Positions 25,109-34,683 are shown, numbered from the stretch's first letter. The stretch: 44,772 bases of DNA from Lachnospiraceae bacterium (GCA_024690425.1 JAILCT010000178.1:1-44772); one strand, 5' to 3'. Notes: generated by a model not told the origin, from the sequence alone. A program made the numbers and translations.

Positions 25109-27400
25109 ATGGAAGAAGATAAGAAAAATCCGGGGCAGCTGGTCTTTGGACTGGATATAGGAACAAGGAGCCTGGTAGGTACCGTCGGATATAAAACCGG
25201 CGAAAAATTCCATGTTGTGGCTCAGTGCGTGCGTGAACACGATACAAGATCGATGCTTGACGGGCAGATCCATGATATCAATACTGTCGGAAGATCGATA
25301 GCAGAGGTTAAGCGTAATCTTGAGAATAAGATCGGCAAGACACTTAATGAAGTGTGTATAGCCGCTGCGGGACGTGTGCTTAAAACAGTTACGGTAAGTA
25401 CGGAGATCGAGTTCCCGGAAGAGAAGGCCGTCGAGGCCGAAGATGTTCATAACCTTGAGATGCTCGGCGTGGAGAAGGCCTTCGAAGAGCTGATCGAATC
25501 CAACCATACGGAGACAAGGTTCTATTGCGTCGGTTACACAGTCGTCAGGTACTTTATGAACGGTCTTCAGATGAGTGTGCTTGACAAGCATAAGGCCAGG
25601 AGGATCTCGGTTGAACTTATTGCGACATTCCTGCCTGATGATGTTGTGGATGGTCTGTACAGGGCAGTAGAGGTTGCTGATCTTCAGGTTGCCAACCTTA
25701 CACTGGAGCCTATCGCAGCTATTCAGGTTGCTATCCCCGAGAGCTTCAGAATGCTTAACATAGCCCTTGTCGACGTGGGTGCGGGAACATCCGATATTTC
25801 CATCACCAAGGACGGAAGTATCGTTGCCTACGGAATGATACCCATGGCAGGTGATGAACTTACGGAAGCGGTGGTAAAGCATTGTCTGGTTGATTTTGCA
25901 ACGGGCGAGATGATAAAGACATCCTACGGCAAGAAGGTCATCAAATACAATGACATAATGGGGATCCAGCAGAAGATCACCTCGGAGGAGATAGATAATG
26001 TCGTTGAGCCGGTAGTTAAGGTCATGACCAAGGAGATCAGCGATAAGATAAAGGAATTGAACGGCGGCCAGCCTGTCAGCGCCGTCTTTGTCGTAGGCGG
26101 CGGAGGCAAGCTTCCCATCTTTACGAAGTGCCTTGCGGATGAACTCGGAATAGCAAGAGAGAGGTGCGCATTAAGGGGTGAGGAAGTCCTTAAGGAGATT
26201 GATTATCAGACGGAGACTCCCAATCTTGATTCGATGTTTGTAACACCGATAGGAATATGCCTTAACTTCTACGATTCCAAGAATAATTTCATATATGTCA
26301 ATTTCAACGGCGAACGTGTTAAGCTCTATGATAATGGTCATCTTATGGTGGTTGATGCCGCTATCCAGGCGGGTTTCCCTAATGACGGCCTCTTTCCCAA
26401 GAGGGGCAGGGCTCTTGAGTTTACGCTTAACGGTACTCCTCATATGCTTAGAGGTGAGCTGGGCGAGACAGCGGTTGTTAAGGTCAATGATGAGGCAGTG
26501 AGCATCAATTCCGCAATAAGGGCAGGCGATAAGATAGTCGTTACCGAGTCTACGGCGGGTGCACCGGCTTCATCGACAATAGATAAGTTAAGTGAGTACG
26601 AATCGACGATCACGGTAATTGTCAATGATTCTCCGGTTGCACTTCCCAAGTATGCCGATGTTAACGGTGAACTGCAGTCGGGCTACTATGAGATACAGCC
26701 AAATGACAATATCAAGCTCCTTGATTACTATACGGTAGCTCAGATAGCGGAATTCATGGATGTCACACTTAAGGACGGCATGAACATCTATGTTAACAAT
26801 AAGCTTGCGGACATGGATACACTGGTATATTCCAACTTCTCCATCATATGGACACTTGAGGAACTGAGCCTGTCGGATGTTGAGAAGGATGAAGCCTATA
26901 ATAAATCGCAGGAGTCATACGAAGAAGATGAGTATACGTATGATGACGATGATGCCAGCGAAGATGTCAGCGATGACAGTGAAGACGTAAGCGATGACTC
27001 AGATGCTGTTGATGGACTTATGGCCGATACCCTCGATGCTCTCAGGAAGGTAAGGGCTGAACTTGAAGGGGCCGGTCCGGGCGATGAAGATGATGGATCC
27101 GGCGAGGAAGAGGAGGCATCCGTTAAGGAGGATACATTAGATGCGTTTGAAGAAAAGAGCCCGGAAGCAGCTGATGGTGACGGCGGGATCAAGCAGAGCA
27201 TCATAGTTAATATAAACGGTGATGATGTCAAGCTTACCGGCAAGACAGACTACATATATGTTGATATATTTGAGTTTATTGACTTTGATCTGTCAAAGCC
27301 CCAGGGGCGTGCGGTCGTAACGAAGCTTAATGACCGGAATGCGGTATTTAACGAACCGATCAAGGCGGGAGACAGGATCGAAGTATACTGGTCCGATTGA
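25109..27400 (+). CDS. Large FtsA-like (actin/Hsp70 fold) ATPase with repeated C-terminal modules
   Basis: 763 residues. The first 390 or so are an FtsA/PilM-type actin fold: FGLDIGTRSLVGTVGY (phosphate 1), EVCIAAAGRVLKTVTV, the ALVDVGAGTSDISI loop (phosphate 2), and AVFVVGGGGKLPIF (adenosine). The rest is unlike FtsA. There are modules with the pattern V-x-[VF]-N-[GD]-x-x-V-x-L at about 394, 500 and 698, several ending in AGDKIVV or AGDRIEVYW. The second and third are separated by a very acidic linker (about 590-695, including SEDVSDD twice in a row). The C-terminal amphipathic FtsA anchor is not seen. A role in division or envelope assembly is inferred. ATG 25109 fits AGGGGAG better than ATG 25103. 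Confidence 0.82.
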   Translation: MEEDKKNPGQLVFGLDIGTRSLVGTVGYKTGEKFHVVAQCVREHDTRSMLDGQIHDINTVGRSIAEVKRNLENKIGKTLNEVCIAAAGRVLKTVTVSTEIEFPEEKAVEAEDVHNLEMLGVEKAFEELIESNHTETRFYCVGYTVVRYFMNGLQMSVLDKHKARRISVELIATFLPDDVVDGLYRAVEVADLQVANLTLEPIAAIQVAIPESFRMLNIALVDVGAGTSDISITKDGSIVAYGMIPMAGDELTEAVVKHCLVDFATGEMIKTSYGKKVIKYNDIMGIQQKITSEEIDNVVEPVVKVMTKEISDKIKELNGGQPVSAVFVVGGGGKLPIFTKCLADELGIARERCALRGEEVLKEIDYQTETPNLDSMFVTPIGICLNFYDSKNNFIYVNFNGERVKLYDNGHLMVVDAAIQAGFPNDGLFPKRGRALEFTLNGTPHMLRGELGETAVVKVNDEAVSINSAIRAGDKIVVTESTAGAPASSTIDKLSEYESTITVIVNDSPVALPKYADVNGELQSGYYEIQPNDNIKLLDYYTVAQIAEFMDVTLKDGMNIYVNNKLADMDTLVYSNFSIIWTLEELSLSDVEKDEAYNKSQESYEEDEYTYDDDDASEDVSDDSEDVSDDSDAVDGLMADTLDALRKVRAELEGAGPGDEDDGSGEEEEASVKEDTLDAFEEKSPEAADGDGGIKQSIIVNINGDDVKLTGKTDYIYVDIFEFIDFDLSKPQGRAVVTKLNDRNAVFNEPIKAGDRIEVYWSD

Positions 27401-27432
27401 TCAGGGGAATATAAGGGTAAAGGGAGAGTATG

Positions 27433-28230
27433 ATGAGATTATGTTCTATAGCCAGCGGGAGCAGCGGCAACTGCATATACGTTGGTTCCGATAACACGCA
27501 TCTGTGCGTGGATGCGGGGATAAGCGGGAAGAAGATAGAAGAGGGACTTAACCAGATAGGGATAAAGCCGGAAGAACTTGACGGGATCCTTATCACACAT
27601 GAACATTCGGATCATGTGGCAGGACTAGGGGTTCTGGCAAGGCGGTACGGGATACCCATGTATGGGACATACGGGACGATAGAAGCAATAAAGGGTATGA
27701 AATATCTGGGCAGGATTCCGGAAGGTCTCTTTAAGGTGATCGAAGCTGACAGGGCATTTACGGTAAATGACCTTAAGGTGGATCCTGTAAGGATAAGCCA
27801 TGACGCTGCCGATCCTGTGGCTTACAGGATTGGTACAGGCGATAAGTCAGTTGGAGTCCTGTCCGACCTTGGTAAATATACGGACTATATAGTTGACAGC
27901 TTTTCGGGAGTTGATGCCCTGCTGCTTGAAGCCAATCATGATGTCAATATGCTCCAGGTGGGCAAGTATCCTTATCAGCTTAAATGCAGGATACTGTCAG
28001 ACAAGGGTCACCTGTCCAACGAGACATCGGGACGGCTTCTGTCAAGGCTTTTACATGATAAGTTAAAGGCGGTGTTCCTGGGCCATTTAAGTCAGGAGAA
28101 TAACCTTGCGGAGCTGGCATATGAAACCGTGCGTCTGGAAGTGCTTATGAGTGACAATCAGTATAAGCCGGACGATTTCAGGATAAAGGTTGCTGCACGG
28201 GACAGGATCAGCGAAGCAGTAGCGGTTTAG
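27433..28230 (+). CDS. walJ: MBL-fold hydrolase WalJ/YycJ
   Basis: 265 residues, starting MRLCSIASGSSGNCIYVGSD, a family hallmark. The metallo-beta-lactamase metal motif ITHEHSDHVAGL (H56, H58, D60, H61) is complete. LLLEANHDVNML and GHLSNETSGRLL, together with VFLGHLSQENN, complete the set. YycJ/WalJ is associated with the WalKR system in Bacilli and implicated in coordinating cell division with replication and in DNA mismatch repair; here no walKR is near. An ATG at 27430 is equally in frame. The site AGGGAGAG precedes it. Confidence 0.9.
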   Translation: MRLCSIASGSSGNCIYVGSDNTHLCVDAGISGKKIEEGLNQIGIKPEELDGILITHEHSDHVAGLGVLARRYGIPMYGTYGTIEAIKGMKYLGRIPEGLFKVIEADRAFTVNDLKVDPVRISHDAADPVAYRIGTGDKSVGVLSDLGKYTDYIVDSFSGVDALLLEANHDVNMLQVGKYPYQLKCRILSDKGHLSNETSGRLLSRLLHDKLKAVFLGHLSQENNLAELAYETVRLEVLMSDNQYKPDDFRIKVAARDRISEAVAV

Positions 28231-28253
28231 AAAACAGGATCTGGAGGAATATT

Positions 28254-28526
28254 ATGAAAAAAACGATAATTACGGTAGTAGGTAAGGACACAGTCGGAAT
28301 AATCGCAAAGGTATGTACATATCTTGCAAACAACCGGATAAACATACTGGATATATCCCAGACCATAGTCCAGGATTATTTCAACATGATGATGATAGTT
28401 GACATGAACGATTCAAGTAAGCCCTTTGGCGATATCTCTGATGAACTGGCCCAGATTGGCGAGGAGATCGGGGTCGTTATCCGCTGTCAGAGGGAAGAGA
28501 TATTCAAGAGCATGCACAGGGTATAA
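28254..28526 (+). CDS. ACT-domain protein, UPF0237 family
   Basis: 90 residues forming a single ACT domain (KTIITVVGKDTVGIIAKVCT, then RINILDISQTIVQDYFNMMM). ACT domains bind amino acids or other small effectors. Proteins of this UPF0237 family are usually encoded next to the UPF0210/DUF711 protein, as here, 16 bp upstream. CTGGAGG gives the start. Function and ligand are not established to my knowledge. Confidence 0.9.
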   Translation: MKKTIITVVGKDTVGIIAKVCTYLANNRINILDISQTIVQDYFNMMMIVDMNDSSKPFGDISDELAQIGEEIGVVIRCQREEIFKSMHRV

Positions 28527-28542
28527 GATAAGAAGGTAAGTT

Positions 28543-29907
28543 ATGATCAATATATTTGAAGTAAATGAGACAAACGCCATGATCGAGAAGGAGAACCTTG
28601 ATGTAAGGACCATTACGCTGGGTATAAGCCTTATCGACTGCATGACGGATGATCTTGAACAGCTTAAGAAAAATATATATAACAAGATTACCGACAAGGC
28701 GAGGGATCTTGTTGCGGTCGGTAAGGAGATAGAGAAGGAATTCGGTATTCCCATAGTCAATAAGAGGATATCTGTAACCCCGATAGGACTTATCGGAGCT
28801 TCCGCATGCAAGAGTCCGGATGATTTTGTTCAGATAGCGGTGACGCTTGATGAGGCTGCCAGGAAGGTGGGAGTCAATCTGCTGGGCGGTTACTCGGCCC
28901 TTGTATCGAAGGGTATGACGAAGGCAGAGGAGATGCTCATAAGGTCCATTCCCAAGGCCCTTGCGACAACAGAGAGGGTAAACAGCTCTGTGAACCTTGG
29001 GTCGACCAAGACCGGTATCAATATGGATGCCGTCCGTCTTATGGGACAGATAATCAAGGAGGCAGCCGAGGCTTCGGACGGTACCGGATCACTGGGACCT
29101 GCCAAGCTTGTGGTATTCTGCAATGCGCCCGATGACAATCCCTTTATGGCAGGTGCATTTCACGGCGTAACGGAAGCTGATGCCATCATAAATGTGGGAG
29201 TAAGCGGTCCGGGTGTCGTTAAGAATGCGATCGAGAAGGTCAGAGGCGAATCATTTGAGGTATTGTGTGAGACGATCAAGAAGACGGCCTTCAAGGTGAC
29301 GCGTGTGGGCCAGCTCGTTGCCGGAGAGGCATCAAGGCGCCTTAACGTACCGTTCGGTATTGTTGACCTGTCACTTGCACCGACTCCGGCTGTAGGTGAT
29401 TCTGTGGCAGATATATTATGTGAGATAGGTCTTGAACATGCAGGTGCACCGGGTACCACTGCGGCTCTTGCACTTCTTAATGATCAGGTCAAGAAGGGCG
29501 GGCTCATGGCTTCATCGTATGTGGGAGGCCTGTCCGGAGCCTTTATACCCGTAAGTGAAGATCAGGGAATGATAGATGCAGCCGAAGCAGGATGCCTGAC
29601 GCTTGAGAAGCTTGAGGCAATGACCTGTGTATGCTCGGTCGGACTTGATATGATCGCAATACCCGGTGATACTCCTGCATCCACGATCTCCGGTATCATA
29701 GCCGATGAGATGGCTATCGGGATGATCAACCAGAAGACAACGGCGGTCAGGCTTATTCCCGCTGTGGGCAAGGGGGTAGGAGACAGGATAGAATTCGGCG
29801 GATTATTCGGATATGCTCCGGTAATGCCGGTGAACAGGTTCTCATGTGAGGCCTTTATAAACCGTAAGGGAAGGATCCCGGCGCCGGTTCACAGCTTTAA
29901 GAACTGA
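28543..29907 (+). CDS. PFL-like UPF0210 (DUF711) family protein
   Basis: 454 residues, full length for the family. It opens with [20 protein letters not shown] and contains the Gly/Ala-rich segments [20 protein letters not shown] and [15 protein letters not shown], together with [18 protein letters not shown]. The fold resembles pyruvate formate-lyase and ribonucleotide reductase barrels, but no glycyl-radical motif is evident. It presumably works with the ACT protein encoded just upstream, perhaps as an effector-sensing enzyme (inference). It ends the polA unit; its last 11 bases overlap the end of the convergent tmcAL gene. Confidence 0.9.
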   Translation: MINIFEVNETNAMIEKENLDVRTITLGISLIDCMTDDLEQLKKNIYNKITDKARDLVAVGKEIEKEFGIPIVNKRISVTPIGLIGASACKSPDDFVQIAVTLDEAARKVGVNLLGGYSALVSKGMTKAEEMLIRSIPKALATTERVNSSVNLGSTKTGINMDAVRLMGQIIKEAAEASDGTGSLGPAKLVVFCNAPDDNPFMAGAFHGVTEADAIINVGVSGPGVVKNAIEKVRGESFEVLCETIKKTAFKVTRVGQLVAGEASRRLNVPFGIVDLSLAPTPAVGDSVADILCEIGLEHAGAPGTTAALALLNDQVKKGGLMASSYVGGLSGAFIPVSEDQGMIDAAEAGCLTLEKLEAMTCVCSVGLDMIAIPGDTPASTISGIIADEMAIGMINQKTTAVRLIPAVGKGVGDRIEFGGLFGYAPVMPVNRFSCEAFINRKGRIPAPVHSFKN

Positions 29908-31231
29908 TGATGACGGGAGATCTTTCATATTCGCTGATAAACGGCCGCCTGCAGATGCTGCAGGCGGTTTTATTGTACAGATCGCCTGCACTTATTCCTT
30001 CCCTGAACATCCGTAATGCTCCGGAATACATGGAAGAGGCCGGATCATAGTGCGCCTTAAGGATAGAAGCGGCATCGGCATTTTTGGATATGATGGGTAC
30101 ACAGGTCCTGTCCTTGATCATATGAAGAAGATCCGAAGAAGATCTTAAAAAGCCAAGAGGCTTTATATAGTAATTGTATCCATCCCCTATGTACTCATCA
30201 ACAATGTCCCTTTTTACCGAAAGCAGTATATGCATCAGAGCGCGGCTGATCCTTGAGCGGTTAAGATCCCTGCTCTTTAACTCATCACACAGGGCAGAAA
30301 AAGAGGGTGCATGCATGTACATGTTCATGATCCTGCCCGCAAGAGCGGATGAAACATCAAGAAAGGATGTAAGCGATCTTATCGCATCCTCTGAAGTACT
30401 GGAAGAATCCACTACTGACTGAAGCCTGTAGAAGAGAAGGAGCGAAAAGTCATCCTCGCATAGGGCAGGATATCCTTTAAGGTGATCAAGAAGTGAATCC
30501 TTTACATCATCGGGAATACGGCCGCTGAGAATCTTATGTAAACTAAGACCGTCATTCATATCATAAGGAATGCCTTTTATTCCGGAGTAATAATCCCGCT
30601 CAGCCAGTATGTCCTTTCGTATGGAAGTCGATGATACGGCTCCTGTTGAATCATCATGATAGGCCGCACCGGTCCTTTTCACGGTATGGAATTCGCAGTT
30701 GAAAGAGAGCTTACGTGCAGCCCTTATATAGGACACTGCCAGGAGATTGTTGGGAGTGCCCAGCAGGTCCTTTATATGATCGGGCAGATCTATGACACTG
30801 TTTATTGCAATGGAATAGCTCATGCCTTCAGACAGAAGCTTCTTAAGTTCGTCCCTTTGCATGCCATCAAGCGATGAGGTGAGGTCTGCGGCTTCTTTTA
30901 AAATGGATATATCGCCGCATTCGGAGCCGAAGGAGATACAGCCTGCGACACCTGTTTTCTGAATAAGAGATACGGCTCCTTCCGAGAAATAGTCCAATGA
31001 TCCGGTCGAATAGCAGAGCGGGAGTTCAAGAACGAGGTCCGCGCCTGACATGAGCGCGCTCCGGGCCCGTTCATACTTGGATATGATGGCGGGAGCACCG
31101 CGCTGGACATAATCACCCGACATGACAGAGATGATCCTGTCAGCACCGGTTTCTCTTTTCGCTGCTCCGATATGCGTCACATGTCCTGAGTGCAGGGGAT
31201 TATATTCTGCGATGATGGCTGTAACCTTCAT
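29897..31231 (-). CDS. tmcAL: tRNA(Met) cytidine acetate ligase TmcAL (YlbM family)
   Basis: 444 residues. Nucleotidyltransferase fold with the HxGH motif H14-H17 in [14 protein letters not shown], followed by [15 protein letters not shown] and [30 protein letters not shown] is the second nucleotide-binding signature. TmcAL activates acetate with ATP to form N4-acetylcytidine at the wobble position of elongator tRNA-Met. The C-terminus ends [14 protein letters not shown], as in other members. A terminator for the opposite strand lies within its last 80 bases. The start is one base after the stop of the sensor-kinase gene, with little ribosome-binding site of its own. Confidence 0.92.
   Translation of the reverse strand: MKVTAIIAEYNPLHSGHVTHIGAAKRETGADRIISVMSGDYVQRGAPAIISKYERARSALMSGADLVLELPLCYSTGSLDYFSEGAVSLIQKTGVAGCISFGSECGDISILKEAADLTSSLDGMQRDELKKLLSEGMSYSIAINSVIDLPDHIKDLLGTPNNLLAVSYIRAARKLSFNCEFHTVKRTGAAYHDDSTGAVSSTSIRKDILAERDYYSGIKGIPYDMNDGLSLHKILSGRIPDDVKDSLLDHLKGYPALCEDDFSLLLFYRLQSVVDSSSTSEDAIRSLTSFLDVSSALAGRIMNMYMHAPSFSALCDELKSRDLNRSRISRALMHILLSVKRDIVDEYIGDGYNYYIKPLGFLRSSSDLLHMIKDRTCVPIISKNADAASILKAHYDPASSMYSGALRMFREGISAGDLYNKTACSICRRPFISEYERSPVIISS
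29945..29972 (+). terminator. Intrinsic terminator of the polA-UPF0210 unit, inside tmcAL
   Basis: CCGCCTGCAG (29945-29954) and CTGCAGGCGG (29958-29967) form a perfect 10-bp stem with a 3-nt loop, followed by TTTTA on the + strand. The same bases encode part of the TmcAL C-terminus (ACSICRRP). The flanking A residues also give a weak U-tract on the - strand. Confidence 0.75.
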
Positions 31232-31232
31232 A

Positions 31233-33434
31233 TCACTGCTTAACCTTATCCTTGGGAAGATGTTTTACAAGAGTTGCTTCAAGCTGTTTGGGATTGATAG
31301 GCTTGGTAATGTAGTCAACGAAGCCGATCCGCCTGTATTCTTCATCCATGCCGCTTATCGCATTTGCAGTAAGCATGATGACAGGCGTGTCGGTATTCTT
31401 GCCTTCCGCAGATATAATGCCGAATGTTTCTATTCCATCCTTATCCGGCATACGGTGGTCAAGAAGGATGAGATCATATTTCTTCTTCAAGCACAGCTCA
31501 ATCGCATCCTCACCACTCATTGCCTTGTCGATCTTTATGCCTGTAGGCTTAAGGAGACCTTCAGCGACCATTAGGTTTACGGCTATATCGTCAACTATGA
31601 GTATATTGGCATCAGGTGCCCTGAAGCTCTCCCTGTATTCGGGAGTATTCAACGCTTGGGGGTTGGCGAGGGGACCGATGGGTGAATGGTTAACAACCTT
31701 CTGGGGAAGGACTATGGTAAAGCGGCTTCCGTGTCCGACTTCGCTGCGTACATGGATATCCCCGCCCATAAGATTGCACAGGTCCCTGCTGATTGCAAGG
31801 CCGAGTCCCGTACCCTGAATGGAGGCATTCTTTATTTCATTTACGCGCTTGAAAGAATCAAAGAGAAGGGGCAGGTCGGATTCGTCGATCCCTATGCCTG
31901 TATCCGATATTTCGACAATGAGGTCGATCATGTCCCTGTCGGTGGTATCGTAAGTCATGTCCAGGGTAATGCCGCCTTCATTTGTGTATTTAATGGCATT
32001 TGATATAACATTTGTAAGTATCTGGCTGATCAGCTTGGGATCGCCGTATAGGCTCGAAGGAAGGGTCTCATCACATATGACATGGATATAAAGATCCTTT
32101 TTCTGCGCAGCCTGAGCGAAGAAGTAGTAGCAGTCCCTGAGGATCTTGTAGGGATCGTATTCCTGGGGGTTCACCTCGGTGTGCCCTGACTCTATCTTGG
32201 AAAAGTCAAGCACGTCGTTGATAAGGCTTAAGAGAGCTTCTCCGGCTATGCTGATATTTGCGGAATACTCCCTGAGCTGCGGGTCATCGGTCGCACGGAG
32301 TATAAGTTCGTTCATTCCGAGGATGGAGTTCAGGGGTGTGCGTATCTCGTGAGACATGTTGGCGAGGAAGGTTGACTTGGCCTTATTGGCCTTGTCGGCG
32401 TTATTCCTGGCATCGTTCAATTCCTTAAGATAGCGGACTTCCTCGGTCGTGTCCTCAATAAGGAAGGATGCTCCGATGGCCCTTCCGCGGTTATCTGTCA
32501 TGGGATTGTATTTGATCCTGTAATAGTTCATTATCAGGTTCTTGCTCTGCTTGATGTAATCGACAGTGGTCGTTCCCTTGCCTACATCCTTCATGACAGA
32601 TGAGAGGGGTTCAGTATTCAGGTTGAAATCCTTCAAGGATGTGTGGAAGTGGTTCTTACAGAATGCGTTGGCATAAATGCAGTTGTTGTTAACATCCAGA
32701 AGGATAAGCCCTTCATTCATATCATCAACTGCCCGGCCGATCGACAGTATCATAAGGCTTCGGGGTACAAAAGTCCTTATCGAGAAGCATATGAGTGCAC
32801 CCGCAACTGCATAGAAGACAACAGATGCATCAAGGACAAGAGAAAAGGCCATATATATAATGTTAAGAAGGATCACAAGAAGGAGAACGGAAAGTATCAT
32901 TATATACTTGAGCCGGTATATGCTGTGACTCTTCTTGATCCGGTAGATAATTAAGAAAAGCACCAATATGATAGCTGCGTAATCGATCGCAAGGTGTATG
33001 TAATAGAAGATATTGAAACCTGTCTGGTAAAAGACGCTCCCGCTTGGGGATACACTTTTGTAGATATAGAATTCATGCTTAAAGAAAGGGTTGAGCATTA
33101 TGGAGAGAGAGTCAAATCCCATAAGCAGGCCGGCAGGTACCTTAAGCCTGTTCTTGACATCATCATGTTCACTGTAGGACATACAGAAGCCGGAGAGGAA
33201 GACAATGATCCAGTCTATGGCAATGAAATATATGCAATAGGCTATCTCGGCCGACAGTTCATTGTAAGACAGGGCGATCATTATGTTGCCGAGTATGGCA
33301 AAGATCGCATATATCATAGCCTTTTTAAGGCTTAAGCCGTAGGGCTCCTTTATCTTGTTTATCTGATGTATGGTCAGAAAAAGACAGATTATCGCAATAA
33401 TGTCGATAACCACATATATTATCTTAATGTTCAT
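31233..33434 (-). CDS. Hybrid sensor histidine kinase with 7TM input and a C-terminal receiver domain
   Basis: 733 residues. Seven predicted membrane helices (about 1-222) precede a PAS-like domain (about 233-330). A short linker helix leads to HisKA with phospho-acceptor H362 (NMSHEIRTPLNSILG). The HATPase domain (about 455-580) has NVISNAIKYT, DTGIGI and GTGLGLA. The receiver (about 608-730) has its acceptor at D659 in LILLDHRMPDKDG. All catalytic residues are present. No HPt or response regulator is nearby, so the output is unknown. ATG 33434 has a GGAGAG site; a longer in-frame start at 33518 lacks one. Its stop and the tmcAL start are one base apart. Confidence 0.92.
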   Translation of the reverse strand: MNIKIIYVVIDIIAIICLFLTIHQINKIKEPYGLSLKKAMIYAIFAILGNIMIALSYNELSAEIAYCIYFIAIDWIIVFLSGFCMSYSEHDDVKNRLKVPAGLLMGFDSLSIMLNPFFKHEFYIYKSVSPSGSVFYQTGFNIFYYIHLAIDYAAIILVLFLIIYRIKKSHSIYRLKYIMILSVLLLVILLNIIYMAFSLVLDASVVFYAVAGALICFSIRTFVPRSLMILSIGRAVDDMNEGLILLDVNNNCIYANAFCKNHFHTSLKDFNLNTEPLSSVMKDVGKGTTTVDYIKQSKNLIMNYYRIKYNPMTDNRGRAIGASFLIEDTTEEVRYLKELNDARNNADKANKAKSTFLANMSHEIRTPLNSILGMNELILRATDDPQLREYSANISIAGEALLSLINDVLDFSKIESGHTEVNPQEYDPYKILRDCYYFFAQAAQKKDLYIHVICDETLPSSLYGDPKLISQILTNVISNAIKYTNEGGITLDMTYDTTDRDMIDLIVEISDTGIGIDESDLPLLFDSFKRVNEIKNASIQGTGLGLAISRDLCNLMGGDIHVRSEVGHGSRFTIVLPQKVVNHSPIGPLANPQALNTPEYRESFRAPDANILIVDDIAVNLMVAEGLLKPTGIKIDKAMSGEDAIELCLKKKYDLILLDHRMPDKDGIETFGIISAEGKNTDTPVIMLTANAISGMDEEYRRIGFVDYITKPINPKQLEATLVKHLPKDKVKQ

Positions 33435-33482
33435 ATCTCTCTCCGCTATATAAATGCATAAATGCGTATAAATATCTAATCT

Positions 33483-33511
33483 ATTATATCCCAAACGGGA
33501 AATAAATAAAA
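33483..33511 (-). promoter_or_regulatory. Predicted promoter of the sensor-kinase and tmcAL unit
   Basis: On the - strand a perfect TATAAT (complement of 33483-33488) lies about 50 bp upstream of the kinase start. The -35 candidate TTTTAT (complement of 33506-33511) at 17-bp spacing is poor. Confidence 0.5.
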
Positions 33512-33564
33512 GGTTCATATGTGTGAATGTACTTGATTTTGCACAAAGAATACGCCGTTTTCAC

Positions 33565-33592
33565 TTGTATACATGTTGAAATTGGTTATAAT
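33565..33592 (+). promoter_or_regulatory. Predicted promoter of pta
   Basis: TTGTAT (33565-33570) and a perfect TATAAT (33587-33592) with 16-bp spacing, divergent from the kinase promoter. AAAGGAAGG near 33619-33627 is the ribosome-binding site. Confidence 0.6.
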
Positions 33593-33635
33593 TAAATAAG
33601 AATTTCTATTTCCATGAGAAAGGAAGGTATTTGTT

Positions 33636-34637
33636 ATGGGGTTTATAGACAGGATCAAGGACAGGGCAAGGCAGGATGTCAAGAAGATAGTCATGCCCGA
33701 GAGCAATGACAGGAGAACACTTATTGCGGCACATAAGATACTTAAGGAGAATATTGCCGATATAATAATGGTCGGCAAGGAAGATAAGATAATGGAGGGT
33801 GCCAAGTGGCTGGAACTCGATCTGTCGAGGATATCGGTCGTTGACCCGGAGAACTCGGATAAGTTCGATGAATATGCCAATGCCCTTTATGAGATAAGGA
33901 AGAATAAGGGCATGACATTGGAGAAGGCAAGGGAGAGGCTTCTGACCGACTATCTTATGTACGGTGTCATGATGGTCAAGATGAAGGATGCCGACGGTAT
34001 GGTTGCAGGCGCCTGCCATGCAACAGCGGATGTTCTCCGCCCGTCGCTCCAGGTATTAAAAACGGCTCCGGGTGTTGAGCTTGTATCCGGATTCTTTATT
34101 CTTGATGTTCCCAACTGTGATATGGGCGAGAACGGAACATTCCTCTTTGCGGACTGTGGTCTCAATCAGGATCCCAATTCCGAGGAGCTTGCAGCCATAG
34201 CCAACACCTCGTCCAAGTCATTTACCAACCTTATAGGCGGTAAGCCCATCATAGCAATGCTGTCCCATTCCACCAAGGGTTCGGCCAGGCATGAACTGGT
34301 TGATAAGGTGGTAAGGGCAACGGAGATCGCCAAGGATAAGTATCCGTACCTTAATATAGACGGAGAATTACAGACGGATGCAGCCATAGTTCCTTCGGTA
34401 GCAGCTACCAAGGCTCCTGGAAGCGATATAGCAGGACACGCCAATGTTCTCATATTCCCCAACCTTGATGCTGGCAACATAGGGTATAAGCTTGTTGAGA
34501 GACTTGCCAAGGCTGAAGCTTACGGCCCCATGCTCCAGGGACTTGCAAGGCCTGTAAATGACCTGTCGAGAGGATGTACGGCTGATGATATCGTTGGAGT
34601 TGTTGCGCTTACAGCCGTTCAGGCCCAGATTTCATAA
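33636..34637 (+). CDS. pta: Phosphate acetyltransferase Pta
   Basis: 333 residues, the short Pta form. It interconverts acetyl-CoA and acetyl phosphate in acetate metabolism. Landmarks are KKIVMPESNDRRTLIAAHK at the N-terminus, DGMVAGACHATADVLRPSLQ, and KPIIAMLSHSTKGSA, with GELQTDAAIVP and VLIFPNLDAGNIGYKL near the C-terminus. It has its own predicted promoter. Acetate kinase, its usual partner and common neighbour, is not downstream; rpmF follows after 149 bp. Confidence 0.95.
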   Translation: MGFIDRIKDRARQDVKKIVMPESNDRRTLIAAHKILKENIADIIMVGKEDKIMEGAKWLELDLSRISVVDPENSDKFDEYANALYEIRKNKGMTLEKARERLLTDYLMYGVMMVKMKDADGMVAGACHATADVLRPSLQVLKTAPGVELVSGFFILDVPNCDMGENGTFLFADCGLNQDPNSEELAAIANTSSKSFTNLIGGKPIIAMLSHSTKGSARHELVDKVVRATEIAKDKYPYLNIDGELQTDAAIVPSVAATKAPGSDIAGHANVLIFPNLDAGNIGYKLVERLAKAEAYGPMLQGLARPVNDLSRGCTADDIVGVVALTAVQAQIS

Positions 34638-34653
34638 GGATTTTTAAAAATCC
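34638..34653. repeat. Perfect 16-bp A/T-rich palindrome after pta
   Basis: GGATTTTTAAAAATCC is its own reverse complement. It begins immediately after the pta stop and ends 1 bp before the -35 box of rpmF. It has too little G/C for an ordinary terminator; it may be a protein-binding site or chance. Confidence 0.35.
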
Positions 34654-34654
34654 G

Positions 34655-34683
34655 TTGACAAAGCACTCCTGTATATGTATAAT
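34655..34683 (+). promoter_or_regulatory. Consensus promoter of rpmF
   Basis: TTGACA (34655-34660) and TATAAT (34678-34683) are both perfect consensus hexamers with optimal 17-bp spacing. The transcript would have a leader of about 97 nt before rpmF. Confidence 0.85.

Noticed and set aside
24959..25882. 307-codon open frame on the - strand across coaE and the FtsA-like gene
   Set aside because: It is antisense to two well-supported genes and its translation resembles no family.
26953..27000. Short tandem DNA repeat in the FtsA-like gene
   Set aside because: It encodes two copies of SEDVSDD in an acidic linker with different codons, so it is a protein low-complexity feature and not a mobile or CRISPR repeat.
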